DNA of 22,840 nt from Victivallales bacterium. Its GTDB lineage: Bacteria > Verrucomicrobiota > Lentisphaeria > Victivallales > Victivallaceae. Position numbers and translations under genes: made by a program. The notes below the pieces were generated by a model. That model made no database searches. It saw nothing but the letters and a program-made list of their open reading frames with translations, and was not told the origin of the DNA. The stretch lies in assembly GCA_030634125.1 (NCBI GenBank), contig DAOWBJ010000002.1, positions 1 through 22,840 on the forward strand. The letters are read 5' to 3'. Positions 1 through 7,372 of the stretch are shown in pieces; the stretch's first letter is position 1, and each line of letters starts with the position of its first letter.

Positions 1-2
1 AA

Positions 3-1355
3 CGGGGTGATAAAATTCATTTTGTTGGTGTCGGCGGTATCGGGATGAGTGCTTTGGCTCAACTTTTCGCCGCGCGGGGCTGCGAAGTTTCCGGCAGCGA
101 CCGCGGCGCGGAACAAAGTGAAAATCAGGCGATTATTGCTCCTCTAAAAGCTCAAAATGTTAAAATTTTTCCGCAGAACGGTTCTTTTATTAAAAACTTG
201 ACGCCGGATTGTCTGGTTTATTCGACGGCAATCGAAAAGGATAATCCTGATTTTATTGCGGCTCCCGGAATTCCCCGGGTTCATCGCGCGGCGGCATTGG
301 CGGCGGCAATCAATTTGAATGACGAACAAATTTCCATCGCGGTTACCGGCAGTTGCGGCAAAACTACTGTTACCGCCTGGCTGACGGAAGCTTTATATAA
401 TCTTGATGCTGATCCGGCATGTTTGAACGGCGGTTTGATTAATTCTTTCAGAGCTCCCGATTGCGCTGGAAATTACCGGCATGGCGAGGGTAAATACTTT
501 GTTTTTGAAGCTGATGAAAGCGATAAAAGTTTACTGGTTTATCAGGCTGACTATGTGCTTATTTTGAATGTGGGAACGGATCATTATCCTAAGGAAGAGC
601 TGGTCGAGGTTTTCGCTACTTTTGCCGCCAACGCCGGAAAAGGCGTAATTCTTGAGCAGGAGGTTTTTCATCTAATAAAAGACCGTATACCTGAAAATCT
701 GTTTGTGTTGGTTTTTGACTCCGACATGCGCGAATACAAAATAGTTGACGGTTTAGCACGGGCTCAAATCAATGATATGCAAATAACTTTGCCGGTATTC
801 GGCAGGCACAATGCCTTAAACGCGGCGGCGGTGCTGGCAATGCTTTCTGTGCTCGATTATGACAATGAATCAGCGAAAAACGCCGTGGAAAATTTCAACG
901 GAGTGTGGCGGCGTTTTGATTATGCGGGACGGACAGATACTGGTGCGGCGGTTTACGACGATTACGCGCACAATCCGGAAAAAATAGCTTCATGTATTCG
1001 CGCGGCGCGGGAAATTGCGTCAGGAAAAGTGATTGCGGTATTTCAACCGCATGGTTTCGGACCTTTGGGTTTTATGCGTGAAGCTTTGCTGAACGAGCTG
1101 GAAAAAGTTTTGCGTGATGGCGATGAATTTATTTTGCTGCCGCCTTTTTATGCGGGTGGGACTTCATCATTTAAGCCAACTTCTCAAGAAGTTATTGCAT
1201 CCTGCAAACAAGCTGGAAGCAAAAAATATTCCTGTTACAAATCACGTCCAGAGTTGACAAAATACTTGCAGTCAACTGCTCAAAGTGATGATATTATCCT
1301 GATTATGGGCGCGCGCGACAATTCCCTTTCGGATTATGCCAAAAGTTTGGCTTGA
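3..1355 (+). CDS. MurC-like UDP-N-acetylmuramate amino acid ligase (5' end outside window)
   Basis: This is a Mur ligase family enzyme, an ATP-dependent cytoplasmic ligase of peptidoglycan precursor synthesis or recycling. The open frame continues upstream of the first in-window ATG (45): codons from position 3 read KIHFVGVGGIGMSALAQ, the Rossmann-type N-terminal motif of MurC/Mpl, so the true start lies outside. Next come the ATP loop TGSCGKTTVTAW, the central-domain segment FEADESDKSLL, the NVGTDH motif, WRRFDYAG and the C-terminal DDYAHNPEKI. The overall order and about 450 visible residues fit MurC. Two details depart from what I know of typical MurC: SCGKTT in place of THGKTT, and DDYAHNP with FQPHGFGP in place of DDYGHHP with FQPHRYS. 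It could therefore be a MurC/Mpl paralogue with a different substrate and not the main L-alanine ligase. No membrane segment is seen. The next gene starts 554 bases later, after a large inverted repeat. Confidence 0.85.
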   Translation, partial: RGDKIHFVGVGGIGMSALAQLFAARGCEVSGSDRGAEQSENQAIIAPLKAQNVKIFPQNGSFIKNLTPDCLVYSTAIEKDNPDFIAAPGIPRVHRAAALAAAINLNDEQISIAVTGSCGKTTVTAWLTEALYNLDADPACLNGGLINSFRAPDCAGNYRHGEGKYFVFEADESDKSLLVYQADYVLILNVGTDHYPKEELVEVFATFAANAGKGVILEQEVFHLIKDRIPENLFVLVFDSDMREYKIVDGLARAQINDMQITLPVFGRHNALNAAAVLAMLSVLDYDNESAKNAVENFNGVWRRFDYAGRTDTGAAVYDDYAHNPEKIASCIRAAREIASGKVIAVFQPHGFGPLGFMREALLNELEKVLRDGDEFILLPPFYAGGTSSFKPTSQEVIASCKQAGSKKYSCYKSRPELTKYLQSTAQSDDIILIMGARDNSLSDYAKSLA

Positions 1356-1570
1356 AAGAAAAAAAATACAATCGCTCCGGGGCGTCGCCGGTCATCTGCC
1401 GGGATGACTCCCGGCTAGCTCTGCGGCAATGAGCAGTCGCCATCGGCGAAATGCTTCACGGGTCAACATTTCCCGCGAGAGCGCACCCATGGCTCAGCCA
1501 GCCTGCGACGCCATCGCAAAGCGATGCGGATAACATAAGCACCCGCGGAGCGCACAACTTAACCTTAACC

Positions 1571-1598
1571 TTGACATTAAACAAGAGCATACTATATT
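1571..1598 (+). promoter_or_regulatory. Sigma70-type promoter in the centre of the inverted repeat
   Basis: A perfect -35 TTGACA (1571-1576) is followed after 16 bases by TATATT (1593-1598). It would transcribe the small ORF at 1637 and, through the right repeat arm, the metH activation gene at 1910. It is the best promoter candidate for the methionine synthase operon. No cobalamin riboswitch features were recognised in this gap. Confidence 0.55.
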
Positions 1599-1636
1599 TA
1601 TAAATATCAAACAATATTATATATGGTGTCCAAAAA

Positions 1637-1714
1637 ATGGAAAAATTAAGTAAATTGCAAAAGATTCTTACAATCGTGAGTATTGTCTTGTTTTCTTTTA
1701 CAGGAGGTATTTAG
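1637..1714 (+). CDS. 25-codon hydrophobic peptide ORF, function unknown
   Basis: The ATG at 1637 opens a frame of 25 codons ending in TAG at 1712. The peptide begins MEKLSKLQK and continues with about 13 mostly hydrophobic residues (ILTIVSIVLFSF), like a short signal sequence or a single-membrane-segment peptide. It lies 39 bases after a good promoter and inside the loop of a large inverted repeat. The ribosome site before the ATG is weak. A clear AGGAGGT (1702-1708) sits at its 3' end but has no start codon at proper spacing. It may be a real small protein, a leader peptide, or the truncated start of a secreted protein interrupted by the right repeat arm at about 1715. I do not recognise a family. 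Confidence 0.35.
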   Translation: MEKLSKLQKILTIVSIVLFSFTGGI

Positions 1715-1909
1715 CCAGTCAAACTTCTCCGCATCGCTCTGCGATGATGTCGTAGGCTGGCTGAGTCGTGGGTGCGCTCTCGCGGGAAATGTTGACCCGT
1801 GAAGCATTTCGCCGATGGCGACTGCTCATTGCCGCAGGGCTAGTCGGTTTCCGTCCCGACACTCGTCCGGCGACGCCCTGGAGCGGATGTATTTTTTTAA
1901 GGATTAACT

Positions 1910-2539
1910 ATGGGTTCTAAAATAAATTTTATAAATAACATACCTTTGCCCGTGCCGGAACGGAAAATTTACAGTCGGCTTGGTCATAACCGTTATTTGA
2001 CTAAAATGTCGGATGCTCAGCGGGAAAAAGTTGAAGCCGCTATTGCTCAAGGGGTTTCTTTGTGTCAGTTGCGCGGTGTCTGGGGACGTTTTGAAATAAG
2101 TAAGTGGACTGCTGAGCAAGTTGAGTTTGGTGATGGAAATGTTTTTGAAAGCTGTAAGCTGGCGGAGCTTTTGAAAGAAAGCAAGTCTCTGGTGATTTTC
2201 GCGGTAACTGCCGGAGCGGATATTGTTGAAAGTGCGGCGAAATTAGCAGGGCAGGGCGACGGCGTAGGGGCTTTGGCTTACGATGCCACGGGCAGCGAAA
2301 TGGTTGATGCCGCCGCGGAATGGGTACAGCAATATTTGAATCAGCAGTTCAAGCGCGGTAACGAAATTTTGACAAAACGGCGTTTTTCTCCGGGATATGG
2401 TGATTTGGAGTTGAAAAACCAGGCTCTTTTGTTTAAATTACTTGATATTGAAAAACTTGGAGTCAAATTGACAGAAGACTTTTTGATGACGCCGGAGAAA
2501 ACAGTTACGGCAATAGCCGGAATACAAAATATTAATTGA
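1910..2539 (+). CDS. Stand-alone methionine synthase reactivation domain protein
   Basis: This 209-residue protein corresponds to the C-terminal activation (AdoMet-binding) domain of cobalamin-dependent methionine synthase, which reductively remethylates inactive cob(II)alamin on MetH using S-adenosylmethionine. The diagnostic part is the C-terminal half: RRFSPGYGDLELKNQ (about 157-171) and LGVKLTEDFLMTPEKTVT (about 183-200), followed by AIAGI. The start ATG has an AAGGA ribosome site 6-7 bases upstream. The stop codon lies just before the start of the MetH core, which by itself lacks this domain, so the two polypeptides together make a complete enzyme. Such a split organisation is known, for example in Thermotoga maritima. 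Identification is by motif and by context. Confidence 0.9.
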   Translation: MGSKINFINNIPLPVPERKIYSRLGHNRYLTKMSDAQREKVEAAIAQGVSLCQLRGVWGRFEISKWTAEQVEFGDGNVFESCKLAELLKESKSLVIFAVTAGADIVESAAKLAGQGDGVGALAYDATGSEMVDAAAEWVQQYLNQQFKRGNEILTKRRFSPGYGDLELKNQALLFKLLDIEKLGVKLTEDFLMTPEKTVTAIAGIQNIN

Positions 2540-2547
2540 GAGAGTAT

Positions 2548-4959
2548 ATGAGCAAGAAAAAATTTAACGATCTGATAAACAAAAAAGTTGTAATTGCTGA
2601 TGGCGCGACCGGGACGGAATTTATCAAGCGCGGTATGCCGCAGGGTGTTTCTCCTGAACTTTGGGCTTTGGAAAACCTTGACGCTGTACACGAAATACAT
2701 AATGCTTATATAAATGCTGGTTCTGATATAGTTTACATACCCAGTTTCGGTGGAAACCGTATAAAGCTCGAAGAATTCGGTTTGGCTGACCGTTTGCACG
2801 AAATGAACAGTTCTTTGGCTAAAGCTGTTAGAGAAAATATTGGCGGCCGGGCTCTGGCATTTGGCGATCTCGCGCCGACTGGAAAATTCGTTGAGCCATT
2901 TGGCGATTTAGCTTTTGAAGACGCGGTAAACATTTATAAAGAACAGGTAAACGCTTTAATTGACGGTGGGGTGGATGGTTTTGCTATTGAGACCATGATG
3001 GATATTCAGGAAACCCGCGCGGCGGTACTGGCGGTCAAAGAAAGCTGTGATCTGCCGATTATCGTTACCATGACTTTTGACGAAAGCACGCGAACTTTGA
3101 CTGGAAATGATCCTTTGTCGGCTCTGATTACTCTGCAGGCTCTGGGGATTGACGCATTCGGTTGTAATTGTTCGACCGGACCGAAAGACATGATTGAATT
3201 GATAAAAACGATCAAGCCCTACGCGAAAATACCTTTGTTGACCAAACCCAATGCCGGAATGCCTAAACTTGTCGACGGCGAAACTGTTTTTGACATGAAA
3301 GCGGACGAATTTGCCGGGCATGTTGACGAACTGCTTGAAGCCGGAGCGAATATCATCGGCGGTTGTTGCGGAACTACTCCTGAACACATCAAAGCCCAGG
3401 CGGATGCCGCAAAAGGCTTAAAACCAATCATGCCGCAAGTAACAGCGCTTGGCGCGGTTTCCGCTCCTCATGTAGCTTGTTTAATGGGGCGGAACCAGCC
3501 GTTCAGGGTTATTGGCGAGCGCATAAACCCTAGCGGCAAGAAAAAACTGCAGGCGGAATTGCGTGAAGGTAAGTTCGGGATGGTCAGACAATATGCCAGT
3601 GAACAAGTCGCTGGCGGCGCGGCTGTTCTGGATGTGAATATGGGGCTTCCGGGTATTGACGAAAAAGCCATGATGCTTGAAGCTGTCAGCCTGTTGGCGC
3701 AGGGAACAACTTTGCCTTTGTGCATAGATTCGACAGATAGTAACGTCATCGAAGCGGCTCTCAGGCTTTATCCCGGACGTGCGCTGGTCAATTCTATTTC
3801 GGCTGAAAAAAGCAGACTTGAAAAAACTTTACCCATCGCGGCTAAATACGGCGCGATGTTTATTCTGCTGCCTTTGAATGACGAAGGTATTCCTGAAACA
3901 GTCGAGGGGCGCATTGAGTTGACGAAAGAAATTTTCGCGGAAGCTCAGAAATACGGTTATGAGCGTGAAGACATTGTTCTGGACGCTTTGATTATGACGG
4001 TTTCGTCAAATCAGTCAGCGGCAAAAGTTTCGCTTGACCTGATCGAATGGGCGAGCCGTGAGTTCAAAGTCAACACCGTCTGTGGTTTGTCAAATGTCAG
4101 TTTCGGCATGCCTGAACGCAAATGGATTAACGCCGCTTTCCTGGGCATGGCTCTGGGGCGCGGTTTAAATATGGCTATAGCGAATCCCTCATCAGAAATT
4201 TTAATGTCCCTGATTGCGGGGGGTGATGTGCTCGCCGAACGCGACCGCAAAATGCACCGTTACGTTGAAAAATTCAGCGGTATCGAGCAAAAATCTCAAA
4301 CGGTAAAAAAAGAAAACCTTGATCCAGCGCAACGAGTTTTTAACTGCGTGCTTGAAGGACATGATGATACGATTTCTGATGCTATCGCCGCGGCAATTAC
4401 GGCTGGCGTGCGAGCGCAAACTCTGGTTGATGAAAGTCTGATTCCAGCAATTAACAAGGTTGGTGATTTATATGACAGCAAAAAATACTTTTTGCCGCAG
4501 CTGATTATGAGTGCAGATGCCATGCGCAAAGGTTTCGAGGTGCTGGAACCGCATCTCTCTGACGATTCCAAAGGCGAACAAGCAGAAAAAGCGGTAATCG
4601 TTTTAGCGACAGTTGAAGGTGATATTCATGATATAGGCAAAAATATTGTCGCCTTGATGCTGCGCAATTACGGCTTTGACGTCGTGGATTTAGGTAAAGA
4701 TATTTCAGCGGAAAAAATCATCAATGCCGCCAAAGAACATAAGGCGAAAATAGTGGGCTTATCAGCTCTAATGACCACGACCATGATAAAAATGGAAGAA
4801 GTCGTAAAATTAGCTCGTGAAGAAGGTCTTTTTTCTCTGAAAATAATGATCGGCGGAGCAGTAGTAGACCAGAATTATGCCGAACAAATTGGTGCCGACG
4901 CCTATGCCGTAGATGCTATGGAGTCAGTAAGGCTGGCAAAAAGGTTTACGCAAAAATAA
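2548..4959 (+). CDS. metH: Cobalamin-dependent methionine synthase core (no reactivation domain)
   Basis: Transfers the methyl group of 5-methyltetrahydrofolate to homocysteine through protein-bound cobalamin in the cytoplasm. From the ATG at 2548 the protein has 803 residues; an upstream in-frame TTG at 2536 would overlap the previous stop and is less likely. Domain 1 (about 10-290) is the zinc homocysteine methyltransferase barrel, with GCNCST (cysteines 206/208) and GGCCGTTPEH (C273, C274). Domain 2 (about 318-570) is the pterin-binding barrel (VIGERINPSGKKKL, LDVNMGLPG). Domain 3 (about 590-803) is the B12-binding cap and Rossmann domain with the DxHxxG motif D692-H694-G697 in VEGDIHDIGKNIV. 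The usual C-terminal activation domain of about 330 residues is missing and is supplied by the gene directly upstream, 8 bases away. All visible catalytic motifs are intact. Confidence 0.96.
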   Translation: MSKKKFNDLINKKVVIADGATGTEFIKRGMPQGVSPELWALENLDAVHEIHNAYINAGSDIVYIPSFGGNRIKLEEFGLADRLHEMNSSLAKAVRENIGGRALAFGDLAPTGKFVEPFGDLAFEDAVNIYKEQVNALIDGGVDGFAIETMMDIQETRAAVLAVKESCDLPIIVTMTFDESTRTLTGNDPLSALITLQALGIDAFGCNCSTGPKDMIELIKTIKPYAKIPLLTKPNAGMPKLVDGETVFDMKADEFAGHVDELLEAGANIIGGCCGTTPEHIKAQADAAKGLKPIMPQVTALGAVSAPHVACLMGRNQPFRVIGERINPSGKKKLQAELREGKFGMVRQYASEQVAGGAAVLDVNMGLPGIDEKAMMLEAVSLLAQGTTLPLCIDSTDSNVIEAALRLYPGRALVNSISAEKSRLEKTLPIAAKYGAMFILLPLNDEGIPETVEGRIELTKEIFAEAQKYGYEREDIVLDALIMTVSSNQSAAKVSLDLIEWASREFKVNTVCGLSNVSFGMPERKWINAAFLGMALGRGLNMAIANPSSEILMSLIAGGDVLAERDRKMHRYVEKFSGIEQKSQTVKKENLDPAQRVFNCVLEGHDDTISDAIAAAITAGVRAQTLVDESLIPAINKVGDLYDSKKYFLPQLIMSADAMRKGFEVLEPHLSDDSKGEQAEKAVIVLATVEGDIHDIGKNIVALMLRNYGFDVVDLGKDISAEKIINAAKEHKAKIVGLSALMTTTMIKMEEVVKLAREEGLFSLKIMIGGAVVDQNYAEQIGADAYAVDAMESVRLAKRFTQK

Positions 4960-4960
4960 A

Positions 4961-4989
4961 AAAATACAATCGCACCGGGGCGTCGCCGG
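4961..4989 (+). repeat. Third copy (end fragment) of the 1361-1897 repeat terminus
   Basis: These 29 bases match 1363-1391 at 28 of 29 positions, including the A-run, TACAATCGC and GGGGCGTCGCCGG. As with the left copy at 1361, the repeat begins within a few bases of the stop codon of the preceding gene. Beyond 4989 the similarity to the long arms is lost. Confidence 0.8.
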
Positions 4990-4996
4990 ACGCGGT

Positions 4997-5153
4997 CAAG
5001 CGGCGGAACGCTTGGCGACCGTATCCAACGGTCGAAACTTAAGCGGCTTGCCGCGCATTAGACCAAATCCGCTCTCGAAAAGAGAGGCTTTACTAAAATA
5101 AGCGGAGCTAATTTTAGCAAAGATGCGAGCGTTCGAGCTTGTAAATTAAGCTC
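4997..5153. repeat. Array of six consecutive small hairpins
   Basis: The gap between metH and the next gene folds into a row of stem-loops: 4997-5014 (CAAGCG/CGCTTG), 5017-5033 (GACCG/CGGTC), 5043-5054 (GCGG/CCGC), 5072-5086 (CTCTC/GAGAG), 5088-5122 (12-base arms, 11 of 12 paired) and 5135-5153 (GAGCTT/AAGCTC). There is no T-run typical of a terminator and no ORF. It could be a structured RNA, a BIME-like repeat or an mRNA-processing region. Bases 5154-5216 hold nothing I recognise. Confidence 0.6.
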
Positions 5154-5216
5154 CAGCACTTATCGTAAGTTATTGTTGAAGTGTAAAACACTAAGTTTGG
5201 GAAAAAGAAAAATCAA

Positions 5217-6110
5217 ATGATGGATTTAACCGGAATATTATCTTATCTGCCTGACAGCAAGGTTAAGGAATTAGAAATAATAACTCAACGGATAGTTGAT
5301 GCCAAAAGAGCGGAAATAGTTATTCTTTACGGTTCCTATGCCCGGGGAAATTACCGGGAACAGCGTGGAAAAATCACCGGGGCCAGGAGTGATTACGATA
5401 TTTTGGCGATAAGCTCCAATATTAATACCCGGAACGGATTACGCTCAAAACTGCGGGATTTATTCGATGATATTGAACCCCCTGTACAGGTGATTGCTGA
5501 AGAAATCGATTTTGTAAACAAAAACCTCGAAGAAAACCAGTTCTTTTTTACCGATATAAAGCACGAAGGCAAAGTCCTGTATGATTCCGGCAAATGCGAA
5601 TTGTCCAATTCTAAAGATATGTCCCCGACCCGCAGACGGGAAATTGCGGAAAAGAATTTTAGAGAATGGTTTAAAAGTGCAAACAGATTTTTTGAAAATA
5701 GCGAATTTAATTTTCAGAAAAACTATTATCGAGAAGCTTCTTTTATGTTACAACAAGTAATAGAGATGTGCTACAAAGCCATTGAAATGGTTTTTATTCA
5801 CTATAATCCTTACGAGCACAAGCTTATGATTTTAAGGGAACGCGCGTTAGAGTTTGATGAGCGAATTAAAGAAGCTCTGCCCTATGAAACCGAAGAGCAA
5901 AAAGAATTGTTTAATCAATTGGATTTTGCCTACATCGGAGCGCGTTACCTGAGTGAAGAGGAATTTTCAGTCAGCAAAGAGCAATTAGATTATTGGAGCA
6001 AGGAAGCAAAGAAAATGCTTGAGTTGACCGAAATAATATGCAAAGAAAAAATTGATAATTTAAAAAATATCGAACAGAAATTGAAAACTGAAAAGATTTC
6101 AGGAATATAA
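5217..6110 (+). CDS. Nucleotidyltransferase (MNT)-HEPN fusion protein
   Basis: A 297-residue cytoplasmic protein. The N-terminal minimal nucleotidyltransferase domain (about 15-110) has the Pol-beta motif GSYARG (39-44), and after an insertion of about 13 residues SDYDIL (58-63) supplies the metal-binding aspartates D59 and D61. The C-terminal part (about 140-265) is helical and fits a HEPN domain: REASFMLQQVIEMCYKAIEM followed by NPYEHKL. It resembles the HEPN subtype with a conserved histidine after a proline-containing turn more than the RNase subtype with Rx4-6H. MNT and HEPN partners usually occur as two-gene toxin-antitoxin pairs; here they are fused. The ATG at 5217 is followed at once by another ATG, and the ribosome site is poor. 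The gene 36 bases downstream is co-directional and probably co-transcribed. Role in defence or nucleotide transfer is inferred. Confidence 0.8.
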   Translation: MMDLTGILSYLPDSKVKELEIITQRIVDAKRAEIVILYGSYARGNYREQRGKITGARSDYDILAISSNINTRNGLRSKLRDLFDDIEPPVQVIAEEIDFVNKNLEENQFFFTDIKHEGKVLYDSGKCELSNSKDMSPTRRREIAEKNFREWFKSANRFFENSEFNFQKNYYREASFMLQQVIEMCYKAIEMVFIHYNPYEHKLMILRERALEFDERIKEALPYETEEQKELFNQLDFAYIGARYLSEEEFSVSKEQLDYWSKEAKKMLELTEIICKEKIDNLKNIEQKLKTEKISGI

Positions 6111-6146
6111 TTATAATAAATTAGCCGTTAAACAACTGAGTGAAGC

Positions 6147-7004
6147 ATGGCAAATCACACATTCTATTCAATGAGGACTGGTTTAAATCCTAATAAGGAT
6201 GGCTTCCTTTTAGATGATTTAAAAATTTTGTTTAAACGAGTTTACGAGAATCTAGAGACTACGGGATATTTTGACGAAAATTTTGGTTTTTGGTGCGTAG
6301 ATGCTGATTATATCCATGGAAAAATTATTGATGTTGAGTTAGAGATATTTATGAAAATACGGAAGAAAGATTTATGGCCAATTTCTGAATTTATAAAGCA
6401 TTATAATGAAGATGATCTATTTGACATTATAGAATTTTTGTATATGTATGTTTCAAAGCCTATTGATGGCAATTATCATAATTGGAATGATTGTGGTATG
6501 CATTGGGAAACATTTAATAAGGTAGAGGGGCAAAAAGAATTCAAAGAAAAAATTAATGGAATTTTTGAGATGTATACAGGAGAATATGAGTTAAGTAAAA
6601 ATGGGGAAATACTTTCCAAACCTGATATTGGTTTTGAAAAAATATTTGAAGCTGATATAGTTTCTACTAATAAGGATATAACAGAGAGGGTAGATTCGGC
6701 TGTTCGTCACTTTAGACGTCACGGAGCAACATTAGATGATCGCAGACAAGCTGTAAGAGACTTAGCAGATATTTTTGAATATTTGAAGCCTGAATTGAAT
6801 GGCATTTTAACTAAACAGGATGAAAAAGATTTGTTTAATTTAGCAAATCAATTTGGTATTCGCCATCATAATGATAAACAAAAAACAAATTATGATAAAG
6901 CCCTTTGGTTAAGTTGGATGTTTTACCATTATTTATCAACAATTCATTTGGTTCTTAGAAAGATAGAAAAGAAACAAAAGAAGCAAAATCCTGTAAAAAA
7001 TTAA
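6147..7004 (+). CDS. Uncharacterised AT-rich helical protein, possible defence partner
   Basis: A 285-residue soluble protein without signal peptide or membrane segments. I cannot assign a function. The N-terminal two thirds carry no motif I recognise. The C-terminal third (about 180-275) is strongly helical and contains RHFRRH (187-192), DRRQAVRDLADIFEYL (198-213), DLFNLANQFGIRHHN (228-242) and WLSWMFYHYLSTIHLVLR (254-271). This tail resembles one shared by many uncharacterised bacterial proteins, some near abortive-infection genes; that link is from memory and uncertain. The segment R187 to H192 has the spacing of an Rx4H motif, but I cannot show it is a HEPN active site. The gene is visibly more AT-rich than metH, lol or car genes, which suggests horizontal acquisition. 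It follows the MNT-HEPN gene by 36 bases. Confidence 0.7.
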   Translation: MANHTFYSMRTGLNPNKDGFLLDDLKILFKRVYENLETTGYFDENFGFWCVDADYIHGKIIDVELEIFMKIRKKDLWPISEFIKHYNEDDLFDIIEFLYMYVSKPIDGNYHNWNDCGMHWETFNKVEGQKEFKEKINGIFEMYTGEYELSKNGEILSKPDIGFEKIFEADIVSTNKDITERVDSAVRHFRRHGATLDDRRQAVRDLADIFEYLKPELNGILTKQDEKDLFNLANQFGIRHHNDKQKTNYDKALWLSWMFYHYLSTIHLVLRKIEKKQKKQNPVKN

Positions 7005-7010
7005 ACAGGA

Positions 7011-7056
7011 AAACATTATATGAATTTTAAAACTGAATTTTTTCTGGTGAAACGCT
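7011..7056 (+). pseudogene. Duplicated 5' end of lolC (remnant)
   Basis: These 46 bases match 7602-7647, the start of the real lolC, at 44 of 46 positions. The remnant has its own ATG at 7020 and an AGGA ribosome site at 7007-7010, and reads MNFKTEFFLVKRCRE before a stop. It shows that the antitoxin/toxin segment now lies between an old lolC start and the working one. Because the remnant keeps a good ribosome site that the downstream copy lacks, it may be the ancestral start region. Confidence 0.85.
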
Positions 7057-7091
7057 GCCGGGAATAAAATAAAAGTATTTCAGTAGTTTTA

Positions 7092-7120
7092 TTGCTAAGT
7101 CTGCAAGCAAAGGTTATATT
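7092..7120 (+). promoter_or_regulatory. Likely promoter of the antitoxin/toxin module
   Basis: TTGCTA (7092-7097) and TATATT (7115-7120) are separated by 17 bases and lie 33 bases before the antitoxin ATG at 7153, which has an AGGAG ribosome site. In its current place this promoter could also drive lolCD. Confidence 0.45.
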
Positions 7121-7152
7121 ATTTTATAAATAAGAAATAGGAGCCTAAAGAT

Positions 7153-7371
7153 ATGAATACTTCAATCGTGGCGGAAACACTTAAATATGATATATCAGAA
7201 CGTATTCTTATAGTTGAGGACATATGGGATTCTATCGCGGGAGTTCCTGAAGCTTTTCCCGTAACAGAAGCACAAAAAAATGAATTGGATAAACGTTTAA
7301 AAGCGTATCATGCTAATCCTGATGCCGGTTCTCCCTGGGAAGTAGTAAAACAACGCATTAGGAAAAAATAA
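7153..7371 (+). CDS. Addiction-module antitoxin (TIGR02574-like)
   Basis: A 72-residue protein of the addiction-module component family paired with RelE/ParE toxins. The pattern LKYDISERILIVEDIWDSIA (10-29), then LTEAQ-like VTEAQKNELDKRLKAY (37-52) and NPDAGSPWEVVKQRIRKK at the C-terminus is characteristic. The N-terminal half probably dimerises and binds the module's own promoter; the charged C-terminal half would bind the toxin. An AGGAG ribosome site precedes the ATG. The gene is one base from the damaged toxin gene at 7373. With the toxin broken, the antitoxin may be free of selection or kept for other reasons. Confidence 0.88.
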   Translation: MNTSIVAETLKYDISERILIVEDIWDSIAGVPEAFPVTEAQKNELDKRLKAYHANPDAGSPWEVVKQRIRKK

Positions 7372-7372
7372 A

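Larger units (their letters stand above)
1361..1897. repeat. Composite inverted repeat: two ~170-bp GC-rich copies around a unique centre
   Basis: The left arm (about 1361-1530) and right arm (about 1728-1897) are reverse complements. Bases 1421-1489 match 1769-1837 at 69 of 69 positions, and the rest aligns with scattered mismatches. Both outer ends are an A/T run followed by TACA and a GC-rich block containing GGGCGTCGCCGG. The 197-base centre (1531-1727) is AT-rich and unlike the arms; it holds a sigma70-like promoter and a 25-codon ORF. The unit fills the whole gap between the Mur ligase and the methionine synthase reactivation gene. It could be a MITE-like mobile unit or two dispersed repeats inserted in opposite orientation. 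No transposase is present, and I see no convincing target duplication. Confidence 0.85.

Noticed and set aside
1535..1909. Cobalamin or SAM riboswitch before the methionine synthase genes
   Set aside because: No B12-box-like or SAM-riboswitch conserved segments recognised; the region is explained by the repeat arm and the promoter.
2341..2799. Minus-strand ORFs opposite metH, carAB and other genes
   Set aside because: They are antisense shadows of well-supported genes, with no domains or start signals of their own.
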